From: Nocardioides panzhihuensis
GTDB lineage: Bacteria; Actinomycetota; Actinomycetes; Propionibacteriales; Nocardioidaceae
NCBI RefSeq assembly: GCF_013408335.1
Contig: NZ_JACBZR010000001.1
Coordinates: 4,131,501 to 4,195,500 of the forward strand
Reading direction: 5' to 3'
Length of the DNA: 64,000 nt
In this document: positions 47,642 to 56,610 of the stretch, one piece after another
Position numbering within the stretch: position 1 is the first letter of the stretch
How the letters are laid out: each line of letters begins with the position of its first letter
Notes under the pieces: generated by a model
The model's database searches: none
The model's input: the letters and a program-made list of their open reading frames with translations, nothing else
Told to the model about the DNA's origin: nothing
Translations under genes and position numbers: made by a program

Positions 47642-48358
47642 CTAGGACTCGAAGAACGGCAGGGCGGACACTTCGGCCGCGAACGTTGCGCACAGGTCGT
47701 ACTGATCGGCGCCGCAGTCGCTGAGGGCCGAGGCGATCTGCTCCATCAGGTCGTAGCTGAGCTTGGTCGCCGCGGTCGCCTCGCCGTCGGTCACGATCGG
47801 AGCATCTGCGACCGCCATGGCCAGCTCGGTGATCGTTCCGGTCAGCGGTTCGATCACCATGCTCGCGACCTGACCGATCACCTCTTCCACCGCCATGTCG
47901 GTGGCGATGTCGAGCGCCTTCTTTCGAATGGCGATGATCGCTGCGTTGCCGGCCACGCTGAGGCCGGCCGTGACCACAGCGGTCGCCGCCGCGGCCGCGA
48001 TCTGCGCAGCGGTGATCGTCAGCTCGGCGATCACCTTCACCTTCAGCCCGACGACCGCATCAGCGGCGAGGTCGATCCCCGCTGCGACTCCGGGCAGCGC
48101 GTCGAGCACCCCGTCCATGTTGGCCGTGCGGTTATCGGTCCACGCCCTGATCAGCGCGTTCACCGACTGCGCCTCGGCACCGCCGCCGCCGAGCTCGTTG
48201 ACCCGGATCTCCAGCTCATCGAGTGTGCCGCGAAGGTTCGACTCCAGACCGCGCAGCAGCTGCGCGGCATCGCGGACCGCGTCTTCGTTGACGTTCGGCC
48301 ACTCGTAGCCGAGCAGGTCGAGTACGAAGTCCAGCTCCCCTGGGATGGTCATCCCCAC
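47642..48358 (-). CDS. WXG100-like / CpnT-N-type carrier protein
   Basis: A 238-residue mostly helical protein. It begins GMTIPGELDFVLDLLGYEWPNVNEDAV, quoted in part as GELDFVLDLLGYEWPNVNED, a pattern of the WXG100-related N-terminal domains attached to or encoded beside secreted toxins. A central hydrophobic alanine-rich stretch (ITAAQIAAAAATAVVTAGLS) follows. It lies 10 bases before the Rhs gene on the same strand. It probably forms a helical pair used to guide the Rhs toxin to a type VII secretion machine, which is not in this window. Confidence 0.7.
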   Translation of the reverse strand: MGMTIPGELDFVLDLLGYEWPNVNEDAVRDAAQLLRGLESNLRGTLDELEIRVNELGGGGAEAQSVNALIRAWTDNRTANMDGVLDALPGVAAGIDLAADAVVGLKVKVIAELTITAAQIAAAAATAVVTAGLSVAGNAAIIAIRKKALDIATDMAVEEVIGQVASMVIEPLTGTITELAMAVADAPIVTDGEATAATKLSYDLMEQIASALSDCGADQYDLCATFAAEVSALPFFES

Positions 48359-48515
48359 GTCTCAGCCCTCCCAGCGTCATGCGGACATGTCAGCAGCCCG
48401 TGACGGGATCGGCACACGAACCCGAGCAGGAGCCACCGCGACGCACGAGGCTAGTGGAGACCGCACGAGGCCGGACAGTGAATTACCGAGATGTTCCGAC
48501 CGGGTCAACCAGGTG

Positions 48516-49235
48516 TCAGGGCAGGCGCTCCAGGAGATCCCCGATCTCGACGCGGGCACCGGTGTAGAACGGCACCTCCTCGCGTACGTGGCGGCGGGTC
48601 TCCGACCCACGCAGGTGACGCATCAGGTCGACGATGCGGGAGAGGTCGTCGGCCTCGAAGGCGAGCATCCACTCGTAGTCGCCGAGAGCGAAGGAGGGGA
48701 CGGTGTTGGCCCGCACGTCGGGGTAGTCGCGCGCCATCTGGCCGTGCTCGGCGAGGAGGCGGCGGCGCTCCTTGTCGTCGAGGAGATACCACTCGTAGGA
48801 GCGGATGAACGGGTAGACCGCGACGTAGTCGTGGGTGCGCTCGTCGGCGAGGAACGCCGGCAGGTGGCTCCGGTTGAACTCCGCGGGGCGGTGCAGCGCC
48901 ATCTGCGACCAGACCGGGACGAGCCGGCCACCGAAAGCGGTGCGGCGGAGCCGGTGGTAGGCCGACTGCAGCTTGTCGGAGGAGTCGGCGTGCAGCCAGA
49001 ACATCACGTCGGCGTCGGCGCGCAGGCCGGCCACGTCGTAGGTGCCACGCACCACGATGTCCTCGCCGGCGAGGGCTGCGAAGAGCTCCTCGACCTCGAC
49101 GGCCTCGGCCTTGCGGTCGGCGTCACCGAGGGTCTCCTCGAGGGAGAAGACCGACCACATCGTGTAGCGGATGGTCTCGTTGAGCTCGTTGATCTTGGCT
49201 GCGTTGGACTTGATGTCGGCCTGCGGATCGGTCAT
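48516..49235 (-). CDS. hemQ: Coproheme decarboxylase / heme synthase HemQ
   Basis: A 239-residue chlorite-dismutase-family enzyme that converts coproheme to heme b with hydrogen peroxide, the last step of the Gram-positive heme route. It has the N-terminal [12 protein letters not shown], central [19 protein letters not shown], the [12 protein letters not shown] region with the essential Tyr, and the C-terminal [20 protein letters not shown]. The 5' partner genes hemG/hemY (53229) and hemE (62557) are in the same orientation but separated by accessory genes. A ribosome binding site is not striking; divergent lipase gene starts at 49306. Confidence 0.94.
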   Translation of the reverse strand: MTDPQADIKSNAAKINELNETIRYTMWSVFSLEETLGDADRKAEAVEVEELFAALAGEDIVVRGTYDVAGLRADADVMFWLHADSSDKLQSAYHRLRRTAFGGRLVPVWSQMALHRPAEFNRSHLPAFLADERTHDYVAVYPFIRSYEWYLLDDKERRRLLAEHGQMARDYPDVRANTVPSFALGDYEWMLAFEADDLSRIVDLMRHLRGSETRRHVREEVPFYTGARVEIGDLLERLP

Positions 49236-49293
49236 GCCCCCATTTTGCGCTACCGCCGGTCGCCGACCCCCGCCGGGCTCTGTCTCCGGCCTC

Positions 49294-49299
49294 TATGGT
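49294..49299 (+). promoter_or_regulatory. -10 element of a leaderless lipase transcript
   Basis: TATGGT ends 6 bases before the ATG at 49306, so a transcript starting about 7 bases downstream would begin at or next to the start codon. No ribosome binding site is present, which agrees with leaderless initiation. Confidence 0.5.
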
Positions 49300-49305
49300 G
49301 TGGGC

Positions 49306-50226
49306 ATGCTGCCGCTGCGTACCCGCGTCTTCGCCTTCCTCCAGGAGCGCCTGGTCAAGACACCGCTGAACGCTGAGGAGATGGTCGCCCTGCGCGCCCA
49401 GCGCGAGGGGCTCCGGACCGGACCGGTCACCGCGTTCCTCTTCGGCCGGCCCGCGGACGTGGAGATCAAGGAGACGTACGTCGACGGGCGCCGGTTCGCG
49501 ATCTACACCCCGCGCGACCTCAGCGGGCCTGCGCCGGTCGTCATCAACTTCCACGGCGGTGGCTGGTGCCTCGGGACCCCGGAGCAGAGCGCGTGGGTCT
49601 CCTCGCACGTGGCCGCGGGGACCGGGTCGATCGTGATCGCGCCGTCGTACCGGCTGGCGCCGGAGAATCCGTTTCCGGCAGCCGTCGAGGACGCCTGGGT
49701 GGCAGTGGAATGGGTCGCGAAGAACGCCGCCGACCTGGGCGGAGACCCGGCTCGGCTCGCCGTGATGGGCGACAGCGCCGGCGGAAACCTGGCGGCTGTG
49801 GTCTCGCTGATGGCACGTGACGCCGGCGGGCCCGCGATCGGTGCGCAGGTGCTGATCTACCCGGCGGTGGAGATGTACGAGAAGTTCCCCTCCGAGGCGG
49901 CCAACGCCAACGGGCCGGTGCTCACCTCGACGCAGATGAGCACCTTCGGCCACCTCTACATGGGCGAGCGCTACGGGGACGAGTCCTGGCAGGCCTCTCC
50001 CCTGCGTGCCGCGTCGCATGCCGACCTGCCGCCGGCCCACATCATCACCGCGCTGCACGACCCGATCCGTGACCACGGCACCCGGTACGCCGATGCGCTC
50101 CGCGCGGCCGGCACACCGGTCTCGCTCGTCGACTACGACACAGCGTTCCACGGGTTCATGGCGCTGCCCGGGGTCGCCCCGGCCGCCGCCGAGGCGCTCG
50201 ACGGGATCATCGCGTTCCTACGGTGA
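49306..50226 (+). CDS. Alpha/beta-hydrolase, hormone-sensitive-lipase family
   Basis: A 306-residue esterase. The oxyanion motif is VINFHGGGWCLG, the nucleophile elbow GDSAGGN, and later ALHDPIRD and AFHGFMALPG supply the Asp and His of the triad. No signal peptide is evident. It would hydrolyse short-chain esters. It stands between hemQ (divergent) and the second WXG-like cluster and does not seem part of either. Confidence 0.9.
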   Translation: MLPLRTRVFAFLQERLVKTPLNAEEMVALRAQREGLRTGPVTAFLFGRPADVEIKETYVDGRRFAIYTPRDLSGPAPVVINFHGGGWCLGTPEQSAWVSSHVAAGTGSIVIAPSYRLAPENPFPAAVEDAWVAVEWVAKNAADLGGDPARLAVMGDSAGGNLAAVVSLMARDAGGPAIGAQVLIYPAVEMYEKFPSEAANANGPVLTSTQMSTFGHLYMGERYGDESWQASPLRAASHADLPPAHIITALHDPIRDHGTRYADALRAAGTPVSLVDYDTAFHGFMALPGVAPAAAEALDGIIAFLR

Positions 50227-50421
50227 AATCATCAACAGCTCTCAACGTTCGATTGGGAGTTTGTTAACCCTCCGCGCCAGGCCGTGTTGTAACGTTCCAC
50301 TTGGGTGTCCATCGCCAGGTTTCTCGGGTCGTGTGCCACCTCGATCCCCCAACTCGCCTGCGGCTGAGAGCGCTCTCGCGTCTCCTCGGCGAGCCTGCGC
50401 ACACCGGAAAGGCGTAGCTAC

Positions 50422-50718
50422 GTGCCAGACGTCTCCATCAAGATCGACATCCTTGATCAGACGGTCAAGAAGCTGGAGTCGATCATCGACGAGTTCGACC
50501 ACGCGGTCGGCAACTCCGACGCGCTCGAAGGCGCCATCGGGAACCCGTTCCACCGCGGCGAGCTGCGCAGTCAGGCCGACGACTTCGAACAGCGCTGGGA
50601 CATGAAGCGCAAGGATCTCAAGGACGAGCTATCCAAGGTGCGAGACCACATCAAGGGCGTCGTCGAGGGCTTCCAGAACTGGGACAGCGAGACAGCTCTC
50701 CTGTTCCAGCAGAAATAG
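50422..50718 (+). CDS. WXG100-like small secreted-type protein
   Basis: A 98-residue helical-hairpin protein (KIDILDQTVKKLESIIDEFD..., then FEQRWDMKRKDLKDELSKVR) of the size of WXG100/ESX substrates. The exact W-x-G turn is not present; GNPFHRGELRSQ occupies the middle. GTG start at 50422 with GGAAAGG upstream. It opens a four-gene cluster with a large WXG-like membrane protein and two unknown proteins. It is likely a substrate or partner for type VII secretion, inferred from size and context. Confidence 0.65.
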   Translation: MPDVSIKIDILDQTVKKLESIIDEFDHAVGNSDALEGAIGNPFHRGELRSQADDFEQRWDMKRKDLKDELSKVRDHIKGVVEGFQNWDSETALLFQQK

Positions 50719-50734
50719 ACGGATGGAGTGAGTC

Positions 50735-51943
50735 ATGGATCAGTCACCCAAGGGTCGGGAGATCCAACCCGTCACCGGCGACTCTGCGGTGATCGTCGCG
50801 CGCGGGAACAAGATCGAGGAGCTCGGCGAGCAGATGTCCGAGGCGGCCAACGTCCTCGAGCAAATCGCCACCAGCGAGCTGGCCGACGGCCAGATGCAGG
50901 GAAAGGCCGTCGCTGAGCTTCAGGACAAGATCGGGTCCTCCTACGAGACGTTGCGGGAGGCCAGCGAGCTGTACACGCCCGTCGGGCCACTGATCGCGGC
51001 GTACGGTCAGAGTCTCGGGGAGCTCCAAACCAAGATGGGACCGTTGGTCGAGTCCTGCACGGACAAGTGGACCACCTACGAGGGGCTTCCGGGAGACCGC
51101 GACGAGGACGACGCCGAGGGGCAGGCGAAGAAAGCCGCGTACGACGAATGGCATGACGACGCGGAGAGCTGGGACGCCCAGTACGACACCTGGGAAGACG
51201 CCTACGACCTCGCGGTCAACGGCATCGGCAACGAGATGGCCGGCAGCATCAAGGATGGCTTCTGGGAGATCTTCGGTTTCCTCATCAAGATTCTCGAGGT
51301 CATCGCCATGGTGTTCATGCTCGCCGGACTCTTCCTCGGTGGCATCGTCGCCGTCATCGGATTCGCCCTCGGAGCCTTGGTGCTGATCGGGAAGATCGTC
51401 CAGGCGTCAGCCGGCAAGGCCACGGTCACGGATGTGCTCCTAGCGGTCGTCGCGATTCTCCCCTTCGGAAAGCTCGGTCAGATCGGCAAGGCCTGGGGCC
51501 AGCTGGGAAAGGGTGCCGCCTCCGGCGGAAAAACCGCCGGCGCAGCCGGACGAGGCTACCGAAACTTTGCTCTGAAACGAGCGGCGCCACTGAACCCACC
51601 TCCCGTGAATGTCACGTTCGGCGCCAAGTTCAAGACCGCTCTCTCCATCTCCACCGGCTTTAGGGACGTCCCCCGCACCAGGGCTGCTTGGATGGCCAAC
51701 CCGTTCAAACCCCCAAAGGACATTCCCGTGGGCATTATGAGCGGCTCCGACATCGCTACCGGGATGGCCCTCTACGGGTCGATGCGCACAGGGGCCTGGG
51801 GCGAAAAGGTCGGGGCTGCCTTCGACGGGCTCAGCGGACTGGGGAAGTGGGCAGGCGAGTGGTACGGCACCACCTCGACGAGCCAGGGGCTGAACGAGCG
51901 GCGTATCAATGACCAGCAGAGCGCACAGCCCTCGGAGGGATGA
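50735..51943 (+). CDS. Large WXG-like protein with membrane segments, putative type VII effector
   Basis: A 402-residue protein. An N-terminal helical WXG-like region (about 20-165, with SYETLREASELYTPVGPLIA and DKWTTYEGL) is followed by hydrophobic helices at about 188-245 (LEVIAMVFMLAGLFLGGIVA and VIGFALGALVLIGKIV). A basic C-terminal region with no recognised toxin domain (ALKRAAPLNPPPVNVTFGAK...) ends the protein. This organisation is seen in type VII-associated LXG/WXG toxins. Its stop overlaps the next gene's ATG by coupling TGATG. The toxin function, if any, is unproven. Confidence 0.65.
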   Translation: MDQSPKGREIQPVTGDSAVIVARGNKIEELGEQMSEAANVLEQIATSELADGQMQGKAVAELQDKIGSSYETLREASELYTPVGPLIAAYGQSLGELQTKMGPLVESCTDKWTTYEGLPGDRDEDDAEGQAKKAAYDEWHDDAESWDAQYDTWEDAYDLAVNGIGNEMAGSIKDGFWEIFGFLIKILEVIAMVFMLAGLFLGGIVAVIGFALGALVLIGKIVQASAGKATVTDVLLAVVAILPFGKLGQIGKAWGQLGKGAASGGKTAGAAGRGYRNFALKRAAPLNPPPVNVTFGAKFKTALSISTGFRDVPRTRAAWMANPFKPPKDIPVGIMSGSDIATGMALYGSMRTGAWGEKVGAAFDGLSGLGKWAGEWYGTTSTSQGLNERRINDQQSAQPSEG

Positions 51944-52584
51944 TGCCGGAGACATGGCAAGCTGAGATCGCCCAGCCGTCAGAGCGATGGATCCTGGTCC
52001 CGAACGCGGGCGAGGTCGACGCCACAGGTGCGGAGACCTGGGTCGAGGGCGTGCTCGACACGCTCCTCGACACCTGGGACGGCGAGTGGAGCGACGAGGT
52101 CTACCCCGGCGCGCGTGCCCTGCTCGCCCACCACCTCGCCAGCGACCTCCACCCCGGGACGATGGCCTCGATGCTCCACTGGCCGCTGCCCGCGCCCGTC
52201 GTCAGCCGGGTGCGGGTCGTACTCGGGGGCGGCGAGCCGACCTCACCCGAGGAGTGGCGGCAGCAGGGCTTCGATGTCGATGCGTACGCGGGTGCTGCTC
52301 TTGGTCCCGGACTGCGATGTCTCGCGTCCAAGACCGGCGAGATCGACGGTGAGACCGTCGAGTTCCTCACCGGCATCTTCGTCTTCTCGACGCAGGAGAT
52401 CAGCGTGATGGTCGTGGTCGAGGCAGGCGGACCCGAGATCTTCGGTCTCACCTTCGCTGAGATGCCGCTCTTGCTCGCGGAGCTCGAGGTCTTCGGCCCC
52501 GATGGCACACCCTTCTCGGCACAGCCGGTCCCCGGCGTGACGAGCGACCCGTTCGACATATGGGAGGACTCGTCCTTTGTCTGA
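51940..52584 (+). CDS. Unknown protein, type VII-cluster partner
   Basis: A 214-residue soluble protein (MMPETWQAEIAQPSERWILV..., ESA-like beta-rich C-terminus with IFVFSTQEISVMVVVEAGG). I do not recognise a family. The ATG at 51940 overlaps the stop of the preceding gene, with CGGAGGG upstream. It may be an immunity protein or chaperone for the putative effector, judged only from coupling and the neighbouring WXG-like genes. Its stop lies 8 bases past the start of the next gene, so all are one transcript. Confidence 0.65.
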   Translation: MMPETWQAEIAQPSERWILVPNAGEVDATGAETWVEGVLDTLLDTWDGEWSDEVYPGARALLAHHLASDLHPGTMASMLHWPLPAPVVSRVRVVLGGGEPTSPEEWRQQGFDVDAYAGAALGPGLRCLASKTGEIDGETVEFLTGIFVFSTQEISVMVVVEAGGPEIFGLTFAEMPLLLAELEVFGPDGTPFSAQPVPGVTSDPFDIWEDSSFV

Positions 52585-53215
52585 GACAGCACCCGCCCCG
52601 CAGTCCTCGCTACGCGAGGTGCTCGGTGGCGCCAAGGACCCGGATTTCAAGCTGAGGCTCCTCCCCGGCTGGGAACGACACTCCCCAGATGAGGCCGACC
52701 GGACCGCGATGGACGCGGCGCTGAAGAAGCGCTTCATGAGCATCAACCGGCCCGAGCTCCATGCCTCCATGCGGGCGCAGCTCGATCAGGCGTACACGCT
52801 CATGAAGCAGCAGCAGGTCAAGGCCTACTTCGCCGCGACCGCCCAGACCGACAGTCTCGCCATCATCCCGGCGGCGATCGTCGCGACGACGTTCCACGCC
52901 CACGGCGGTGGGACTCTCGACACCCACGTCGCCGGGATGATCCGTGACCACGGCGCCAAGCCGCTGTTCGGCGACAAGCGGTTCATCCGATACGAGCGCG
53001 AGTCGACCCGAACCGCCGAGGGCGACGAGCCCATTGTCGTGACCTCGATCGTCTACATGACCCCGATCCCTGGCTCGAAACGGCGCCGGGGGCTTCAGCT
53101 CACCGCCACCCTGGCGCGGCCGATGGAGATGGCGGCGACCGACGAGAAGTTCGTGGCATGGAAGCTGGCGCTGGACGTCTGCGTCTCGACGCTGCGGTGG
53201 GTGCCGGCGGCCTGA
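52577..53215 (+). CDS. Unknown protein, type VII-cluster partner
   Basis: A 212-residue protein with a TTG start (MSETAPAPQSSLREVLGG) overlapping the previous gene. A hydrophobic patch lies near 85-105 (DSLAIIPAAIVATTFHAHGG) and the C-terminal part is beta-rich (IVVTSIVYMTPIPGSKRRRG). I do not recognise it. It closes the WXG-like cluster and is convergent with hemG/hemY, 13 bases apart. Immunity, regulatory or chaperone roles are all possible. Confidence 0.65.
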   Translation: MSETAPAPQSSLREVLGGAKDPDFKLRLLPGWERHSPDEADRTAMDAALKKRFMSINRPELHASMRAQLDQAYTLMKQQQVKAYFAATAQTDSLAIIPAAIVATTFHAHGGGTLDTHVAGMIRDHGAKPLFGDKRFIRYERESTRTAEGDEPIVVTSIVYMTPIPGSKRRRGLQLTATLARPMEMAATDEKFVAWKLALDVCVSTLRWVPAA

Positions 53216-53228
53216 GAAAGCATCCGCG

Positions 53229-54539
53229 TCAGCCGCGCGTCAGTTCCGTGGCCGCTCGATGGGCCGAACCGATCGTGGCGGGGATGCCGACGCCGTCGTA
53301 GGAGGCCCCGGCGAGAGCGAGGCCTGGGACGGCCCGAAGGCCCTGCCGGATGCGGGCGACGCGGTCGAGGTGGCCGACGGGATACTGCGGGAGCGCGTCG
53401 GTCCAGCGCTGGACGTGCACGTCGGTGGGCTTCGCGGTGATGCCGGCGATCCGCTCGAGGGCGGCCAGGGAGTCGGCGACCAGGCGGTCGTCGTCGTCCG
53501 CGGGCGGCTCGCCGTGGCGCCCGATGGACGTACGCAGGTAGTTGCCGCGCTCCCCCACCCATGCCCACTTGGCGAAGGAGAAGGTGGAGGCCTTGATCGC
53601 GCACTCCTCGACGGGCGGGACCAGGAATCCGGACTTGCCGGCCAACGAGGCCGGCAGCTCGGGGAAGGCGAAGGTCACCACGGCCACGCTCGCGGTCTCG
53701 ATCCCGGACAGCTCGCGGGCGACCGACGGGGCGGTCGAGCGGAGCAGCCTCGCGGCGACCGGTGCAGGAGTGGCGACCACCACGGCGTCGGCCGCTTCGA
53801 CCTCGTCGCCGATCTCGACCAGGAAGCCCTGCAGCGTGCGCGTGACCATGTCGACAGGGGTGTCGAGCCGGACGTCCAGTCCCTCGGCGAGCGCCTCGGG
53901 CAGCCCTGACATCCCACCCTTGATCCCGGCGAACACCGGGACGGTCGAGTTCGGGAGCGCTGCTGCGGCCTCCAGCAGCGACCCCTTCTCGGCCAGCATG
54001 AACAGCTGCGGTGCGGCCGCCTTCACCGAGATCGCGCGGGCGTGGCCGGCGTAGACCCCCGCCAGCAACGGGTCTGCCAGCCGGTCGGCCGTCTCGTCCC
54101 CGAACCGGGACGCGATGAAGTCGCCGACGGAGATGTCCTCATCGGTCTTGGCGGGTGGAAGGGTGGGTTCGCGGCGTACGACCTCCAGGGTCTCCTCGGA
54201 GAGGACACCGGACGCCTCCAGCGCGGCCAGGTCGAGTGGCACTCCCATGATCGAGCGCGGGATCGGCCGCAGCGCCCCACGCGACCAGATCGACGACTTG
54301 GCATCCGTGGGGTGCACCACCTCGAGCCCGAGCTCTTGGGCGAGCGAGACCCCTTCGGGCCGACGGTTGAGCATCGCCTCGGCCCCGACGTCGACCGTCC
54401 GCCCGGCGACCGACTCTCCGCGGATCTTTCCGCCGACACGGTCAGAGGCCTCCAGCACCGTGACCCGGTGGCCCTTCAGGGACAGATCGCGGGCCGCGGT
54501 CAGCCCGGCGATCCCCGCTCCGACAACGATGACACGCAC
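53229..54539 (-). CDS. hemG: Coproporphyrinogen III / protoporphyrinogen oxidase
   Basis: A 436-residue FAD-dependent oxidase of the HemY/CgoX group. FAD binding is shown by [16 protein letters not shown] and [13 protein letters not shown]. The C-terminal [12 protein letters not shown] and [17 protein letters not shown] complete the cofactor fold. In actinobacteria this enzyme makes coproporphyrin III for the coproheme route ending at HemQ, so it may be better named cgoX/hemY. It lies between hemQ (48516) and hemE (62557), which share its orientation. Length is normal. Confidence 0.92.
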   Translation of the reverse strand: MRVIVVGAGIAGLTAARDLSLKGHRVTVLEASDRVGGKIRGESVAGRTVDVGAEAMLNRRPEGVSLAQELGLEVVHPTDAKSSIWSRGALRPIPRSIMGVPLDLAALEASGVLSEETLEVVRREPTLPPAKTDEDISVGDFIASRFGDETADRLADPLLAGVYAGHARAISVKAAAPQLFMLAEKGSLLEAAAALPNSTVPVFAGIKGGMSGLPEALAEGLDVRLDTPVDMVTRTLQGFLVEIGDEVEAADAVVVATPAPVAARLLRSTAPSVARELSGIETASVAVVTFAFPELPASLAGKSGFLVPPVEECAIKASTFSFAKWAWVGERGNYLRTSIGRHGEPPADDDDRLVADSLAALERIAGITAKPTDVHVQRWTDALPQYPVGHLDRVARIRQGLRAVPGLALAGASYDGVGIPATIGSAHRAATELTRG

Positions 54540-54572
54540 AGGAGAAGTCTCGCACCCGGGTGATCACCGGGG

Positions 54573-54707
54573 TCAGGTGAGCCACTCGACCGCTTCCTTC
54601 GCCTCGGCCAGCCCGGCGCCGGTCGCCTCCCGGTACACCTTGATCGCCTCGATCTTCTTGCCAGGTGCCGAGGCGTCACTCCCGTCGGCCGAGTTGGCAC
54701 CGGCGTG
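54573..54707 (-). pseudogene. Fragment of an L7/L12 C-terminal-domain-like protein
   Basis: On the minus strand a frame reads PGKKIEAIKVYREATGAGL and then EAKEAVEWLT before a TGA at 54573. This is the pattern of the ribosomal L7/L12 C-terminal-like domain found in small actinobacterial proteins. The frame is closed upstream by a stop at 54708 and has no ATG; the only GTG lies inside the domain. It is a decayed or truncated gene, directly downstream of a 21-bp tandem repeat. Confidence 0.65.
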
Positions 54708-54710
54708 TCA

Positions 54711-54761
54711 TCTCGGCCGACGTAGGTGACGTCTCGGCCGACGTAGGTGACGCCTCGGCTG
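54711..54761. repeat. 21-bp tandem repeat
   Basis: Two exact copies of a 21-base unit (TCTCGGCCGACGTAGGTGAC plus G) at 54711-54731 and 54732-54752, then a partial copy starting CCTCGGC. It lies between the L7/L12-like fragment and the flavin reductase gene. Too short and too few copies for CRISPR. Confidence 0.8.
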
Positions 54762-54769
54762 GGGTGCGG

Positions 54770-55267
54770 TCAGCCGGCCAGCTTCCCGAAGTTGGAGCGG
54801 TGGAAGACCAGCGGCTGGCCGGCGCCGTGGTCGGCGGCGTGGAGACGGAGGAGTACGACGATGTGGTCGCCTGCCTCGACCTCGCGGTAGATGGTGCAGT
54901 CGAACTGGGCCAGGCCCTCGTCCAGGGTGAGCGCACCATCACCGGACGAGCTCACCACGAGGCCGTCGAATCGCGACTCGACCGGACCGGCGAGCTGGCG
55001 GCAGACCTCGCCGTGGTGCTCGGCGAGGACGGTGACACCCAGGTGCGCGGAGCGCCGCAGGTCGGGCCACGTCTTCGAGGTGTTGGCCACCGAGAAGGAG
55101 ACCAGCGGCGGATCCAGGGACACCGAGGTGAACGAGGACGCGGCCAGCCCGACCGGGCGGTGGTCGACGACCGCGGCGACCGCCACCACCCCGCTGGGGA
55201 AGACCCCGAAGGCCTGCCGCAGCGCGGCCGGGTCGAGATCCTGGTTCGTACGCAGCGGACTGGTCAT
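54770..55267 (-). CDS. Flavin reductase (NADH:FMN) family protein
   Basis: A 165-residue flavin reductase of the HpaC/SsuE-like split-barrel type. It has the N-terminal FGVFPSGVVAVAAVV, VGLAASSFTSVSLDPPLVSF and VFHRSNFGKLAG near the end. It supplies reduced FMN to the two-component monooxygenases encoded upstream (SsuD- and SfnG-like, and the SfnB/DszC-like enzymes). The ATG at 55267 overlaps the transporter stop by 4 bp. It is the last gene of the sulfur cluster. Confidence 0.9.
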   Translation of the reverse strand: MTSPLRTNQDLDPAALRQAFGVFPSGVVAVAAVVDHRPVGLAASSFTSVSLDPPLVSFSVANTSKTWPDLRRSAHLGVTVLAEHHGEVCRQLAGPVESRFDGLVVSSSGDGALTLDEGLAQFDCTIYREVEAGDHIVVLLRLHAADHGAGQPLVFHRSNFGKLAG

Positions 55268-56601
55268 CGTGCCACCACCGATCGCGCGGGCACTGCCCGC
55301 GCCTCGTCCACCGCCGTGTCCCGCAGCCTCTCGCCACGAGTCTCCGGCAGCAGCCACATGCAGGTCAGACTGATCACGGCGACCACGACGTTGTAGCCGG
55401 CGACCCACCACAGCGAGCGGTCGTCGGAGAGCGCCACCAGGGCAGCCGCGATCAACGGCGTCAGCCCCGAGGCCACCACTCCGGAGATCTGGTAGAGGGC
55501 GTTGAGCGCGGAGAACCGGTAGCGCGTGTCGAAGAGCTCGCTCCAGAATGCCGCCAACGGCCCGTAGACGGTGCCGTAGACCAGGCCGAGGCCGCCGACG
55601 AACGCCGCCACCGACGGCACCACCGCCCCCGACTGCACCGCGGCCGCGGCCGGGAAGGCGATCAGCAGCCCGAGCAGGGCACCGACCGTATAAACCGGTC
55701 GTCGGCCGAACCGGTCGCTCAGCGCCCCGGCGACGACCGTCGTTCCCACGCCCACCAGCGCGCCGGCCATGATCGCGTTGAGCACCACCGACCGGCTCAG
55801 ACCGGCGTCCGCCACCGCGTAGGAGAGCAGGAAGACCGAGTAGAGGTTGTAGGTGAACCCCTCCACGAACCGCGTGCCCATCCCGAGCAGAAGCGTGCGC
55901 GGCTGCCGCCGGAAGAGCTCGGCGACCGGCAGCTTGGAGACCTTCTTCTCCGCCTGGACCTCCTGGAACGACGGCGTCTCCATGATCGCGAGCCGGATCC
56001 AGGCGCCGATGGCGAGCAGCACGATCGAGATCAGGAAGCAGACCCGCCAGCCCCACGCCAGGAACGCCTCGTCCGGCAGCTGCGAGGCCACCGCGAACGC
56101 CCCCGAGGCGAGCACCAGCCCACCCGGGACGCCGATGTGCGCGAAGCTTCCATAGAGCCCACGGCGCCCGGCGGGGGCGTACTCGGTGGCCAGCAGGACA
56201 GCACCCCCGTACTCGCCTCCGACGCCGATCCCCTGCAGGATCCGCAGCACCACGAGCGCGATCGGGGCGAGCACCCCAATGGAGTCGTACGTCGGGAGCA
56301 GCCCGACCAGCGACGTACCCACGCCCATGATCACGAGCGTCCAGATCAGCATGGTCTTACGACCGATCCGGTCCCCGAAGTGCCCGAAGATCAGCCCTCC
56401 GACCGGGCGGGCCAGGAACCCGACGGCGAAGGTGCCGAAGGAGGCGAAGGTCGCGGCGGTGCCGCTGAGTCCGTTGAAGTAGAGCTTGTCGAAGACGAGG
56501 CCGGCAGCGGTGCCGTAGAGGAAGAAGTCGTACCACTCGATGGTGGCGCCGACCGAGGCCGCGAGCGCGACCCGTTTGGGATTGGCAGCGGTGGCTGACA
56601 T
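55264..56601 (-). CDS. MFS transporter, metabolite:H+ symporter type
   Basis: A 445-residue transporter of the MHS group (shikimate/alpha-ketoglutarate type). It has AASVGATIEWYDFFLYGTAA near the N-terminus, GHFGDRIGRKTMLIWTL, LQGIGVGGEYGGAVLLATEY and a second GxxxDRxGRR (GALSDRFGRRPVY). Within the sulfur cluster it probably imports an organosulfur acid (sulfonate or sulfone). About 12 helices are visible. Confidence 0.9.
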   Translation of the reverse strand: MSATAANPKRVALAASVGATIEWYDFFLYGTAAGLVFDKLYFNGLSGTAATFASFGTFAVGFLARPVGGLIFGHFGDRIGRKTMLIWTLVIMGVGTSLVGLLPTYDSIGVLAPIALVVLRILQGIGVGGEYGGAVLLATEYAPAGRRGLYGSFAHIGVPGGLVLASGAFAVASQLPDEAFLAWGWRVCFLISIVLLAIGAWIRLAIMETPSFQEVQAEKKVSKLPVAELFRRQPRTLLLGMGTRFVEGFTYNLYSVFLLSYAVADAGLSRSVVLNAIMAGALVGVGTTVVAGALSDRFGRRPVYTVGALLGLLIAFPAAAAVQSGAVVPSVAAFVGGLGLVYGTVYGPLAAFWSELFDTRYRFSALNALYQISGVVASGLTPLIAAALVALSDDRSLWWVAGYNVVVAVISLTCMWLLPETRGERLRDTAVDEARAVPARSVVAR

Positions 56602-56610
56602 CTTCGCCTC

